Shown: positions 29,944 through 41,968 of the stretch, one piece after another
How positions within the stretch are numbered: position 1 is the stretch's first letter
Layout: each line of letters starts with the position of its first letter
DNA from: Adiantum capillus-veneris
Taxonomy: Eukaryota; Streptophyta; Polypodiopsida; Polypodiales; Pteridaceae
NCBI GenBank assembly: GCA_014529385.2
Contig: CM043971.1
Location: 58,518,209-58,582,208 of the forward strand
Reading direction: 5' to 3'
Length of the DNA stretch: 64,000 bases
The notes under the pieces: generated by a model
Seen by the model: the letters and a program-made list of their open reading frames with translations, nothing else
What the model was told of the DNA's origin: nothing
Databases searched by the model: none
Position numbers and translations under genes: made by a program

Positions 29944-31541
29944 ATGGAGGAGTTGACCAGTGTTTTGGCCAAGGTAAACATCATGTTTCCTACTTTCAAA
30001 GGACTCTCCTCAAAAGATGCAGATGACCATGCAAGGAGGTTTGTATCTCTTTGTAGAGGTTGGGGTCTTAATAGAGAAGATGCTTATTTGGTGCTGTTTC
30101 CATTAATCTTGGATGGTTTAGCAGACAAGTGGTACAGTCAGTTTGTAGAGAATCACTTTCCAACTTGGGCAACTTTAAGACAATAATTCTGTGCAGCATT
30201 CAGGCCAGGTGACTTCCAAGAAAAGGTTTTTTGGATGAGTTGGCCAACATGGTGCTCTAGCCATAGGAGACTTTTGCAGAACTCATGACTAAAACCAAGT
30301 CTCTAGTTGCGAAGCTTCCTCAACAACCAGGGGAATTTATGGTCAAGAAGTAGGTAGAGAAATCTCTTTCAAAGTCGTCTAATCAGAAACTACGCGAAAG
30401 TCTTCGACCTGAAGCATCTCTGGAGGAGTTTATAGCGGCCGCTACTAGGATAGAAGGAGCAAGGAGGCTATTTAAGGACCCCCTTCAGGTGGAGACTTCC
30501 TCAGCACTCACGGAAAATCCCTCTGACCCCTTGCTTACTTTACGTAGGGAGTTAGAAGCACTGAAGTTACAAAGAGCACTTCAAGAGGAGAGGTCCTTCT
30601 CTCTTAGACCGGAAAAATCTCCACAGCAAGAGGCTTTAGAACAAATCAAGCAGGAGCTAGAAGAGCTCCGGGCATAGCAAGACACTAAGCCGCCGATGGT
30701 GTGTACCTCTTGTCGCTCTCTAGGACATCTTCCTCAGGACTGCCCACTTCAAGCTTATTACCATTTCTGCGAGAAACCTGACCATGATGACAAAGAGTGC
30801 TATTATATGAAGGGAATGCGGCAACGACAATAGAGCCTCCCTCCCAACCTTCAACAAGGGTTGACACCTGCATCCAACATGGTTTCACCCTATGGCCATC
30901 AAAACCCTATGCCACCTCTGCTGACAACACCTCCTATGCAAGGTATGCACAACAACTTTGCATCTCCCAGCTTTTATCATGCTAATGCTCCTTCAACTCC
31001 CCAAAGCTTCTACACATCAGCATCCGTCCCCATGCAGCAAGGGCCGAGACCACCTCGCCCCTCCATTAGGCCAATTTTGTGCTACAGATGCGGGGAGTAT
31101 GGACATTATTAGAGCAAATGTCCGTTGCCAGAAGGGTCCCCTCCTTGCCGACACTGCTTTGAAGCTAAGGATCACTATAGTAAGGATTGCCCAAAACAAC
31201 GCGCATCCACATCTGCAAGCACAAGCTAGAACCAGCAAGAGTTTACATTCCCAAAGATCAACCTGATCACAGTAAGCACCATTCCACAGGCCCCGCCTTC
31301 CACTCTTGTAGTTGCCTCTCAAAACGGGTTGACACAGGTGGAAGAGCCTGCCCGTGTGCGGGCACAGAGAGCTGCTCTTGGTCTCAGCCTCCCTGACGGT
31401 CCAACTTTTTCATCTCCAGTCACACAAATGAGTCAACCTCCTGTAGTAGCTGACAAACCAACAGGTAGTGCCAAGAGTCAACCTACCTCTCTTCTTTCAG
31501 ATATTGATGGTGCCTTCATGGAAGCAGTAGAGGACTTATAG
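29944..31541 (+). pseudogene. Gypsy-B gag with an array of zinc knuckles
   Basis: Starts MEELTSVLAKVNIMFP. The gag core reads DADDHARRFVSLCRG, EDAYLVLFPLILDGLADKW and FCAAFRPGDFQEK. A stop at 30184 and a frameshift near 30228 follow, then SLRPEASLEEFIAAATRIEG and a coiled-coil-like ELEALKLQRALQEER. Knuckles: CTSCRSLGHLPQDC (C-x2-C-x4-H-x4-C), YHFCEKPDHDDKEC (first Cys is Tyr), CYRCGEYGHYxSKC (in-frame stop at x) and CRHCFEAKDHYSKDC (x5 before His). Three or four knuckles in one gag is more than the usual one or two. The region ends with SLLSDIDGAFMEAVEDL before a stop. Confidence 0.85.
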
Positions 31542-32190
31542 AAGCTGAAGATACCAGAGCAAGCACTGATCAAAAGAGAGAAGCCTACAACAAAGACTAT
31601 CTTGAAAAACACCTTTTAGCAAGTGTCATTGTACAACGTGCTTCGACTTGATGCAAATTTTTGAAGTGACATCCTTTCCATCATTCCAGCTCTGTATCCT
31701 GGTGCAGGGTCTAGTGGCGGGCACCTGCCTTGAATTGGAACAACCTACTCCACCTGACGGATCAGATGAGGATTTGTTGGAGTGGTTGGATGCTACCAAA
31801 TCTATACCTTGTTATGGAGTCTCTATTCACTCTTTGCCTGGAGGTACACCCTCTTCCAATGTTTCCATAGTAACTAAACCTAATAGGCCACCTGAGCCAG
31901 CACAAAGGTTGAAGGTCACAGAAGCTACTCTCCGTGTGCCCTTGGTGGTAGCCTTAGGATTTGGTGAGCCTATGAAGAATCATAGAACCAGAAAGAAATC
32001 TCCTCTATAGGAGTTCACCCCCCTTCAATATTAGCCCCATTGGTGTCTGCTTCTTCGACCAGAACAAAGCTCTCCTTTGTGTCTAGCGAACTCTCTTCAC
32101 AAAGCTTCCTCAAGATGGGATACAACAAAAACAATGTTGTTTTCAAGCTTGATGAATTCCCTGATCATGTTATCTCTCTGCTTGAGTGCC
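31542..32190 (+). pseudogene. Gypsy-B sequence after gag, protease deleted
   Basis: KTTKTILKNTF aligns with the start of the Gypsy-A protease region (KAKTILKNTFQQ), but VDGGSG is absent. Instead comes an open 120-codon stretch (31648-32010) with PTPPDGSDEDLLEWLDATKS and LKVTEATLRVPLVVALGFGE, then broken frames. It may be the region normally found between protease and reverse transcriptase. No domain recognised. Confidence 0.5.
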
Positions 32191-32760
32191 ATCTCCTCTC
32201 ACTACCCCCTCCCTCCTTCCTCGCCCTTACCCACCCCCTACTCGCCACCCACACCCTCCTCGCTCTTATCCACCCCCTCTCGCCCTACCCTCCCCCTCAC
32301 ACTCGCTCGTCCCTAACCACCCCCTCTCTCTCCCTCGCCCCTACCCACCATTTTTCCCCCTCGTCCCTATCTAGAAACCCCTCGTCCCTACCCACCCGCC
32401 CCCCATACTGCCCTCGCTCCTCAACCCCTACCCACCCCCCGCCTCCTGCCCAAAAGCCTCGCCCCTCTCCCCCCCCCCCCCCCAACCCACCCCTCCCCCC
32501 CTGCCCAGGCCTTGCCCCCTGTCCACCTGGCCTCGGTCCCTCCCTCCCCCCCTCGCCCCCTGCCCAGGCCTCGCTCCCCCTTATCCACTCCTCGTCTCTC
32601 GCCACCTCTATCCAGCTCTCGCCTCCTTGTCCCTATTTACCCTCGCCCTTCCACTATCGGCCCTACCTGCGTCTTCCCAATTGTCAGCCCTTGTGCACCA
32701 AACCGCCGATTGAGCCCTCCACGCCCCTCGATCCATACCCTTATTCAGCCTGTGTAGCTG
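32191..32760. repeat. C-rich degenerate tandem array
   Basis: Dominated by CTCGCCCCTACCCACCCC-like words with a run of 14 C at about 32469-32482. The plus strand stays open for 247 codons (32040-32783) only because the sequence is almost stop-free; the product would be Pro/Ser/Leu low complexity. It occupies the place where the element's pol genes should be. Confidence 0.85.
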
Positions 32761-33347
32761 AATTGCAAGTTGCAAGCAGGTAGCAATTGCCAGCGTTCGT
32801 GTTCGTGTCCATCTGCAAATTTCACATCGCTCTGCAAATTTTACCTATCGCTGAGTGTTTCAGGTTTTTAGTGGGTCAAGTTTCTACAAATTTCACACAT
32901 CACTCACATTTTCAGATTTTGAGCAGACCAAGTTTCAACAGGACTAGAAATAGAAATTAAGAGTGTGCGTATACAGATTGTTGGCTGACTGCATACTGAT
33001 TGATGTATAATATGTGGGGATAATTTGATGTATGCTCTTATGCGGATTGACAGTACCTAGCTAGGTTGCAGTGAGGTAACTATGTATGCTCTTGGGGTTT
33101 GAAGTATATTGTTATAGCTGAGAGTCGGTTTGTGGAGAGAACTCATAGAGTCCAGAGTTTTCCCATTGATCTGATGACTCCACCTCGAGAGTCTGATACT
33201 TCGGGTGTAGCAGTGGCCACAATTCTATCTCTTGGATGACAGAATCAGGAGCTCACCATTGTATAGATGCAGTACCTAGTGGTTTTCTTTTACAGTTTTT
33301 CAATATTCCTCTCACCGAGACGGTGAACGGTCTTGTGGCGGGCAACC
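32761..33347. other. Gypsy-B 3' untranslated region
   Basis: Unique sequence between the C-rich array and the 3' LTR. No open frame of note and no clear canonical polypurine tract before the LTR (GTGGCGGGCAACC is the nearest candidate). Confidence 0.55.
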
Positions 33348-33909
33348 TGTATAGCAGGATACAATGTCACTTTCAGAGGACACACAGTTAGTACAGTTGG
33401 TCTGGTTTGGTTCACACTAGACGGACTCTCTGGGTTGGGCAGTGACACGTGGCAAGGATACGGACAGTGGTCTAGTGGACATCGAGGCCAGGTCAACACC
33501 ACCACTCAGTTTGGAGATAGACTTAGATGGATGACATTTATGAGCCGCTGGTGGCTCTTTATGGTTGTTGGGTCATCATTATCATCTTCTTCATATATGG
33601 TCCAGCGTCGTCGTCTAGAGCAAAGACTCTATACACACAGCTCGTCTGCACCATCCCTGCACATCTGAGCCTCGACACCCCCATTGTACCTGTGAGTTCT
33701 GGGTTGGAGCTGAGTGTGCTGCCACGCCAGAGTCTGTACTGGTTCTTTGAGATAGTCGAGTCCATATGTTTTGGTCTGCCGCTGTGTCTTTGTGTTGATT
33801 TGCTGTTATCTATTGTTTCCTGTGTTTTCATTCTGTTTGAGTGAGATGTCACGCACATTGCACTGAGGAGCACCCACTGTAGAGAGCATGACACACTATC
33901 CACGCTAGA
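33348..33909 (+). repeat. 3' LTR of Gypsy-B
   Basis: 562 bp, TGTATAGCAGGATAC to CACGCTAGA. Collinear with 28705-29359 minus the internal duplication. The terminal A is followed by the target duplication GATGC and the PPR sequence resumes (GCGAAGCGAGGGCC). Confidence 0.88.
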
Positions 33910-35900
33910 GATGCGAAGCGAGGGCCTCTGTCCATATGCATCTTGAAGGCATGTGACTCTATGCAAGATGTTGATATGGGCTTAAAAATTTACTCTAATA
34001 TTATTAGTGAGGGGTTGTTGCAAAAGATTGTTGTGGCTTGGCAATGCCTTGGTCGATATATATGCCAAATGAGGTGCGCTTTGTAAAGCACAAAAAGTTA
34101 TTGAGGTGCTTCTGTCCAGAATGTCGTCTCTTGGAGTGCGTTGGTTGCGGGATATGCACAACAGAAGCAGGGCCAGAGAGCTCCAGGCTGATTTCAGCGG
34201 CGGATGCAAAACGAGGACTTCTCTCCAGGTGCAATCATATACGCGTGCATCTTGAAGGCATGTGGCTCTATGCAAGATACTGATATTGGCCTAAAAATTC
34301 GTGTTGATATTGTTAGTCAAGGGCTGTTGAAAAAGGGTATCGTGCTTGACAATACCTTGGTTGACATGTTTGCTAAATGTGGTGCCCTTAAGAGAGCACA
34401 AAAAGTTCTTGAGGAGCTTTCTGTCCGGAGTGTGGACTCTTCGAATGCACTGATTGAAGGATTTGCCACACAGAGGTAGGGCCAAAAAGCTCCAGTCTGT
34501 TTTCAGCAGATGTGAAGCGAGGGCCTCTCTCCAGATGCAATCACCTACGTATGCATCTTGAAAGCATGTGGCTCTATGCAAGATGCTGATCTGGGCACAA
34601 AAATTCACAATTGTATTGTTAGTTAAAGACTATTGGAAAGATGTCGTACTTTGCTCTGCCTCGGGCGATATGTATGCCAAGCACTGATTGCGGATACGCA
34701 CAACAAGAGCAGGGCCAAACAGCTCTAGGCTGTTTTCAGCGGATGCAAAGTGAGGGCCTCTGTCCAGATGAAATCACCTACACGTGCATCTTGAAGGCAT
34801 GTGGCTCTATACAGGATGCCGATATGGGCTTCAAAATTCACTCTGATATGGTTAGTCTCGGGTTGTTGCAAAAAAATGTCGTGCTTCGCAATGCCTTGGT
34901 CTGTATGTAGGCTAAATCTGGTGTAATATAGGAGCATAGAAAGTGCTTGAGGACATTCCTGTCTGTAATTTCATTTGCATTGATTACGGGATATACGCAA
35001 CATGAGCAGGACCAAAAATCTCTAGGCCGTTTTTAGCGGATGAAAAGCGATGGCCTCTCTCCCAATCTAATTACATACGCGTGCATCTTGAAGGCATGTG
35101 GCTCTATGCAAGATGCTGATATGTGCATAAAAATTCACATTGATATTGTTAGTCAAAGGAATGTTGAAAAAGACGCTATGCTTGGGAATTCCTTGGTTGA
35201 CATGTTTGCTAAATGCGGTGCACTTTAAAAATTCACTTCTGATATTGTTAGTCCGAAGTTTGTTGCAAAAAATGTCGTGCTTGGCAATGCCTTGGTCGAT
35301 ATGTATGCCAAATGTTGTGCGCTTCAGAAAGCACAGAAAGTGCTCGAGGAGCTTCTTGTACGGAACGTCGTCTCTCGGAGTGTATCGGTTGCGGGATATG
35401 CACAAGAGGAGCAAGGCAGGAATCTTAAGGCTATTTTCAGCCAATACAAATCGAGGGTCTCTCTCCTGATGCAATCACGTACACGTGCATCTTGAAAGCA
35501 TGTGGCTCTATGCAAGATGTTGGTATGGGCATAAAAATTCATGCTGATATTGTTATTCAGGGGTTGTTGAAAAAGATGTGCATGGCAATGCCTTGATTGA
35601 CATGTTTGCTAAATGTGGTGCAATTTAGAGAGCACCAGAACTTCTCAAAAAGCTTCCTGTCCGGAGCTAGAATGCACTAATTGCAGGATTGTCCCCATAG
35701 GGGCAGTTTTCAGCAGATGTGAAACAATGGCCTCTCTCCTGATTGCAGGATTTTCTCCTCAAGGGCAACGCTAGAAACCTCTAGGCTGTTTTCAGCAGAT
35801 GTGAATCGAGGGCTCTTGGAGAAAGATACCGTGCTTGGGTCTCTTGGAGAAAGATGTCGTGCTTGACCGTGCTTTGATTGATATGTATGCCAGATAGGGC
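33910..35900 (+). pseudogene. PPR repeat pseudogene cluster, right part
   Basis: At least six degenerate units of about 300 bp. Readable parts: ILKACGSMQDTDIGLKIRVD, DIVSQGLLKKGIVLDNTLVD and MFAKCGALKRAQKVLEELSV (34250-34430); MQSEGLCPDEITYTCILKAC, GSIQDADMGFKIHSDMV (34740-34910); SPNLITYACILKACGS (35060); NALVDMYAKCCALQKAQKVL (35283). Each unit has stops or frameshifts, and some are tandem partial duplications (for example two starts at 35130-35290). The cluster fades out by about 35900 with short dispersed pieces (CAGATGTGAA, GAGGGCTCTTGGAG). Confidence 0.87.
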
Positions 35901-37118
35901 AGTTTGTGTATGTGTATGTGTGTGAGCTTACGGATGGACAATTCGGCAGATTCAACCTACCAATGCAGGTAATGGTAGGCGTGATAGAAAAAGTAAATGT
36001 GGCAGTCAACATGTTGGCAAAAGTCACGGAAGGGATGACGATGACACAACACATACTAGTGGGAAGGTGATGAAACAATGCAAGGGAGGTCTAGCAGCCG
36101 ATCCATCCAACATTGTGCTTCAATGCAGACGACCAAATGAAAAGGTACACTTGCATTTCGTGTTTTGATTAAAGCAATGAATTTATATCATTTTTATTGA
36201 AAAGATTTCAGATGAAGGTGACAAGGACTTATTATGCCCAACACAGGGACACACGGACAATACACCAAGACATGGCAACGTGGAATGATACATGTCTCTA
36301 GTCCCCCTTCAACACTGGAGGGGGTAAAAGTGGCGGAAGGACACGTTCCCTAAGGTATCTTTATAAATGTGGAGAACGGTGCCAATTCCACACCATACAT
36401 ATGTATGGTTTTTTCTTTTTTTTTAAACGGGCACAAGCATCGCAAATGCACGAAATGCATCTCGTTTCGTTTTTATTATAATGTGGGAATGTTTACATTC
36501 ATACATCTTTTCATGCAAAATCTCATTTGTGATGCGAGGTCATAGAGCTTTTGGCGAAAGCTTCGAGGAGAGATGCTATGGAGCCATCATCATGAGCTAT
36601 GCCATGCTCACTATTTTACATCTTAGATTGTTTTGATTGCTTCACTATGTATATGGTAGGACCTAGTATGTATATGGTAGGACCTAGCAAAGAGCCAGTG
36701 AGCCAACCAGTTGGCAATGATTGGAGAAGGCAAACGATAATTCCGAGTGCTGATCTGGACACCGTCTATTGGCTCACAGATTTTCAATTCTGTCTCTTGA
36801 GATTCTGAATGCCAAGGTGCCATGCATCCAACAGGCTGTACGCTAATTCTGTTCAATAACGAGGGTGAGATGGACGGCCAGGATGACCTACCCCCTGACC
36901 TTGACGGGGTAGGGAAAGGACAGCTAGTGTCCTTTCCTTCTAATCAAGGCGACCCCATACGGCGACCGGCGGAGGCCGGGGGAGCCATGGGAGAGCGCTG
37001 ATTACAGGGAAAGGGTACTAACCGTCCTTTCTCGGCTGTCACAGTTGGGGGAAGGGGGCCATACAAGTCTTGCCGTGTCAGCAGAAAGAATCCGAGGGCG
37101 TGCAACCTTATTTTTTGC
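35901..37118. other. No gene seen; short tandem and hairpin
   Basis: Mostly unique sequence. 36646-36666 and 36667-36687 are an exact 21-bp tandem duplication. 36913-36922 and 36928-36937 are a perfect 10-bp inverted repeat (GGAAAGGACA / TGTCCTTTCC) with a 5-base loop in a G/C-rich patch. Confidence 0.6.
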
Positions 37119-37601
37119 GTGTTGAGGTGTCACCTGCAACGTGAAAGAAGGATTCTGTTTGCTGATCTGTCTGCACTTGATTCGCTTACAAACTGCACAG
37201 TAAACCCTGACATTCCGTTTGATGACGTGTTGATCATCTGTGAGCTGCTGCAGGGGATTCCGGCGAAAGGAAAGACAGTAAATGCGTGGTTGAGATTGCC
37301 TGCACCTCAACCCCCTACATCTGAAGATCAGGTGGCCAGAAAATGGATTATGGCCAGATCACCAGAAGGTCTGAGGACCGGAATTCTGAAGTCAGATGGC
37401 CAGATTCCAGAAAACCAGCTGAGCCAAATTTCGGAAATCAGAGGGCAAAAACTCAAAAGATCTGATGGCCAGCCTCGGAAAATCAGATGGCCAGATTCCA
37501 GGTTTTTTAAGAAATTCCGAAATCGGATTCCAAAACATTCTGTTATGTCGGCACTTTCAAAGGCTCTGGATTTGGGGACGAAATCTTCTACGAAGAGCTA
37601 G
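37119..37601 (+). other. Unassigned 160-codon open frame
   Basis: MLRCHLQRERRILFADLSAL, then repeated DGQ/PRKIRWPDS words caused by the nucleotide repeat TCAGATGGCCAGATTCC (copies near 37397, 37452 and 37484). The last third overlaps the left end of the big inverted repeat. No domain recognised; I doubt it is a gene. Confidence 0.25.
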
Positions 37602-38048
37602 AATCTAGCAAGAATCCAAAGAATCAGATGGAAATTAGGAGGACAAATGAGCAGACTTCATCAGACAATCATGCAGCATCAGATGGTTCCACAATGGAAT
37701 GCAAGTCAGTACAGAATGACCACAAGTATGGAGGTGTCCAATAGCACCAAAATGCTTTGCCACAAGTTACATGTCCATAGTAGCACCAGCAGCCAACATT
37801 TCAAAAGTTCAGAACCTCCAAAAAGCAAGGCTTATGATTGTGTATCAAAAGACATACTACAAACCACGAGGCAAAGGCTCATGAAAAATGCACCAATACT
37901 CTTTAGAGACATTGTGTAGTGAAGCCATTATCTCCAAGGCAAGAAGATGCATCAATAGCTAAACCGCCGCCTCCTACTAATCACGATGAGGAAACAGGAC
38001 CAACAAGCTATGACACAAATCCTCTTCGACTACCATCATGAGTTGCAC
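37545..38048. repeat. Inverted-repeat left arm, outer segment
   Basis: Reverse-complementary to 46771-47215: both carry AGAGCTAGAATCTAGCAAGA-like, GACAAATGA, GGTTCCACAATGGAATGCAA and CTACCATCATGAGTTGCAC sequence, with substitutions and small indels. At 38048 homology stops abruptly and resumes at 44411. Confidence 0.85.
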
Positions 38049-38121
38049 TTTACAGGCTTGGACACTCCAAGCGAGAAATCAATAGCAACACATGAACAGA
38101 CACTTCAAAATAGCTGAACTT

Positions 38122-38122
<1 letters not shown>

Positions 38123-38180
<58 letters not shown>
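38123..38180. repeat. (GA)n array forming the 3' tail of LINE-D
   Basis: About 28 AG units. Read on the minus strand it is (TC)n directly after the LINE 3' end, as in LINE-B. Confidence 0.9.
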
Positions 38181-38182
<2 letters not shown>

Positions 38183-38584
38183 GAAATGAAATGTTATATC
38201 AACGTCTTCAAAAGGCCAAAGTGACCTATGAGACCAGAAAGTTACAATGTGGTGGATCTGATACAAAGTCAGAGTAACAAGATGACAAAATGACAAAATA
38301 AAATACTATGGAATCCTAAACTGGTAGGTGTGGACCAAGCAGCTAAACAACTAGCTGGGATAGCTAAATCATAGGAGATCCAGCATCAGTCGCTGGCGGA
38401 TCTCATCAATCTCCTCCATGGTCAGTAGTCTGACCGGGCGTCGTGCATGTCGAGCCAAAGTGACCCGAATCCTCTGATGCAGCCTCTGTCAATGCTGTGT
38501 AGTCCTCCGTAGTTGTGGGCGTTTGGATCTCCCTAGCTCAGTCGCTCGATCGATCAGTATGCCTCTGGTGTAAAGCGACGAGCT

Positions 38585-41500
38585 CTACTGTGGTAGTAAC
38601 TCCTCCGGGTGTCCAATGGCAGCTCTAAAGAAGTCTGTGATCTGTCTCTGAGACTGGCTAGCCTCTCCTCTCATCAGGCTCTCTGTGTGTCTATGCAGCT
38701 CAAGCAAAAACAAACCCAGGCATCTCTGATCCTTGTACCACATGACTCTAGAGAATGGTCCAAAGCCCTCTCTGAACAAGCAATGGAAGCGGCCTCGTAT
38801 CTCATAGTAGATGGGGCAGTGGCATGTGTAGTGCAACTCTGTCTTAGGCTCGATGTCACACAGGGGGCATGTCCTTGCCTCTGCTGGCACTCCGCTGTAT
38901 CTCCCAGTCTCGATCCACAGCTGGTGTGAAGATGTGGGTATCCGGCCAATAGCACATCGTATCCCATGAGACAAGTGGGTGTCCATGTAGCTGGCCTCGT
39001 CACAAAACCATCCTCCGTAAGCTGGAGGAGATGCTCTCTGTAGAAAGCCATCTTCGTGCCCAGCTCCTGTGCTGGCTGTATCCATGTCCTCTTAGTGTCT
39101 AGCTGAGTCAAGTCCTGGCGAATGAGCCTGGTGATCTCGGACTGCGTAAGAGTAAGAGAGGGCGCATCCTGTGAGTACTGGAAGGGAGGCAATCTGTCTA
39201 TGCAGCAAGGCGTGCATATCTATCTCTGGGAAGTTCCCACATGCGGTGTATGAAGGAGACAGATCTGGTGAGCACCTCAACCACCAGTGTGGTGGGGTAG
39301 CTAGCTCTGCTCGCACAATAGCACGTGGTACTGAAGCCTTGGCTCTAATGAGCCGCGAGATCATAGAGACCAAAGGCTTCTCCATGTACCCCCATCCATC
39401 ACTGTGGCCTGTCCTCCCGTGATGATCCAGTAAAGGTCCCCAAATCTTAGCTCCATAAAGCAACGCAGAAGCCACCAATGTTTCAAAGAGCCAGAGCTTC
39501 GTCCGAGGCTCCTGAAACTGAACCTGTGAACACATCCTTTCCAATCTACCCAATGCTGCATGGGCTCTGGTCAATCTAGTCTCTGCTTCCCTCCTCAATG
39601 AAAATGCTGGCCCACTAAAAACCACTCCAAGGTAAGTGTAAGCATCTGTATACTCCACCTTCTCCTGGCCGTATGTGAAGGCGGGCGTTGACCTCCTGAT
39701 CCACTGTGGGGTGGTATTAAATACCATGACCTTGGTTTTACCAAGGTTGACAGACAAACCACTTTCCTGGGCAAACCTATGCAAAGCATCCAAGTGACGT
39801 TGCATCCCCTCCGGAGAGTCGGAGATCAACACAATATCATCAGCATATAACAATAGTGGAATCCATGTCCCTGCCAGTTGTGCACCTCTATCACCATCTC
39901 TCTCAATGTAGTCAGAAACCTCTACATATGTACCAAATAGAGTAGGAGAGAGCGGGCAGCCCTGCTTCACTCCAATAGTGGAGTAAATTGGTGTGGATAG
40001 ACCCTCTAGGGTGCGTACATGTCCACTACTGACCTGTATAATGCCATGACCCCCCAAATGAGCTCTGTGGGTACTCCCATCTGCTGTAATCTGCACATCA
40101 ATCTAGCTCTGGGCACTGTGTCAAATGCTTTGCGGAAATCCACAAAGCTACAATAGATCTGTCTCCCACGCGATCTGCCCTCCTCAATGATGGCTTTTAG
40201 TGTCAAGATATGGTCAAGACTAGAAAAACCCCTCCTGAAACCTGCCTGCCCGGCTGCGCGTATCCCCTCCCTCTCTGCCCATCTACTCAGCTGCTGCTCA
40301 AGAATAGATGCGTACAACCGTGCCAATGTGTGTCCAATCATGATAGTGCGATAGTTCCCAAGCTCCATAGGGTCTCCCGACTTGAAGATAGGTACAATAG
40401 TAGATAGGGTCCAAGTATCAGGCAAGCCCTCACACATGGCACGGTTAAACATAACTGCTAGAAGCTCTGCTAGTAAATCTCTGGCATGCGTGAAATGCTC
40501 AGCCACTAAGCCATTATGATCATATGCTCTCCCAGTCCTCATCGTGTCAATGGCCTTCCTCACCATCTCAGCGGTGAAAAAAGCACATGTGTGTGGGCAT
40601 GGATCGGGGAGGTCGGGAAGGGGGGGCTGCTCGGGGATTGTTTATAAAGATGATGCATACTGCCTCTGTAGAAGTGATGGCAGGGGGGGTGCTCATGAAA
40701 GAGCCTCCATGCCTCACGTGAGTCCTGACTCAAGAATAGCTGGTATAGATCCTGCTCTAGGTGAGCCAAAAAATGCCCTCTTCTTCCGCCGCACTAGGCG
40801 TCGGAAGTCAATCTGTGACTGCCTGTGAGTGATGTCCCCCAAAAGCACCTCCCTCTTAAGTCTAGGTCTAGTGTCCCGGCATTCCTCATCATACCAACTG
40901 TTCTGGGGCATGCTCCCCGAACGGCGTCTCTACTCAGGCTGGGTATGTGGGTATGCTTCTACTGCTGCATCATGTAGTGTTTGTGTCAGTATAGTAGTAA
41001 GCTCCTCCAAAGGTCGCCCTGGCTCCTCTGTGCACAGGCGTCTGTAGATCCCATCTATGTATACAGATTCCATCTCCCGCATGAAGGTGTAGCAAGTCGG
41101 GGCTGCTGCCCGTAGCCTTGTGCTACAGTAAACTGAAAGAAATGGTCAGCGACACAAGAGCATGATCCACTACCACACCAACAGGTCTAGGTCCAACCGT
41201 GAGGTCCTGGATACTAGAGATGAGGCTCGGCTGTGCCATGACATAATCCACTGTGCTGGCTCCATGTCTGTGTGGAAAGCATGTAAAACCCCCCGCAGCG
41301 GGAAATCTCTGTAGGCCATTCAAGATGGCCAATCCATGTGCAGTCCCCATGTCTATCAAGTGTCGTCCATACTCAGTGTGTTCTCCATCCTATGATAGTC
41401 TGGATAGGCCCGTCTCTGCAACATCCAACTCTCTCAGCATCTCCTTTGAAGTATCATAAAATACTGTCTGATGATGGGCACTCCTAGCATTGAAATCCTC

Positions 41501-41955
41501 TAGAATGATGATGTCACCATCTCTAGAGAACTCCCATATATCATCATCCAGAATAGAGAAGGGGGACTGTCCTCTGGGTGGTGCATAAACTGACGTACTT
41601 GGGGGAAAGTAGCAAATAGCAATGTAAAGATATCTGCCTGTCTCTGCTCTCAATCTCACCCACATGTACCTAGCTTTCTCATCCTTGTGGCCGATATGTA
41701 TCAATGGATGCAACTCCTCCTTGAATAACACTGCCACTCCTCCTAAGCCCCGCCCTCTGTGCTCTGATCGTGTCTCCTATCTACAGGCTGTCTCCCATCT
41801 ATATCCACTAATGTGAGGCATAGATTGCCCCGGGGCCTGATGTGTCTCAGAGTAGAAGACGATGTCTCTTCCCGTAAAACTATCCTCAAAAGCACCCACA
41901 TCAAGGCGCATAGATCCATTACAATTCCAGGTGGCAACTTTGAGTGTGGTCCCAT
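38585..41955 (-). pseudogene. LINE-D ORF2 (endonuclease, reverse transcriptase)
   Basis: Endonuclease: KVATWNCNG (Asn), YSETHQ (Glu), IIILEDFNAR (DxN; the usual Gly is Glu), STVDYVM and VVDHALV (Asp-His), so all catalytic positions are visible. Single stops lie at about 41777 and 41390. Reverse transcriptase: RTIMIGHTLARLYASILEQQ, AGQAGFRRGFSS, FVDFRKAFDTVPR (motif A), then after a frameshift near 40050 GVKQGCPLSPTLF and LLLYADDIVLIS (catalytic motif C). After another frameshift near 39100, RTCPLCDIEPKTELHYTCHC is the C-terminal C-x2-C...H...C motif of LINE ORF2. It ends at 38585. Around 41120-40570 the frame is broken more than once. Confidence 0.9.
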
Positions 41956-41968
41956 AGGTCTCGCACCG

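Larger units (their letters stand above)
28705..33909 (+). mobile_element. Gypsy-B: Gypsy-A-family element lacking pol
   Basis: 5' LTR 28705-29359 and 3' LTR 33348-33909 with the target duplication GATGC (28700-28704, 33910-33914) inside the PPR cluster. The primer site TGGCACGCTCGGTGGGAC starts at 29374. It encodes gag (29944 on) and a little downstream sequence (SLLSDIDG, KTTKTILKNTF), but the retropepsin motif, reverse transcriptase, RNase H and integrase are missing. A C-rich tandem region occupies their place. At 5.2 kb it is an internally deleted or non-autonomous derivative. Confidence 0.9.

Noticed and set aside
32040-32783. 247-codon Pro/Ser/Leu-rich plus-strand frame
   Set aside because: The C-rich tandem array lacks stops by composition. 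No domain, and it lies inside a pol-less Gypsy element.
41743-41955. Separate 70-codon minus-strand gene
   Set aside because: It is a shadow frame. The real coding frame here is the start of the LINE-D endonuclease (VATWNCNG).
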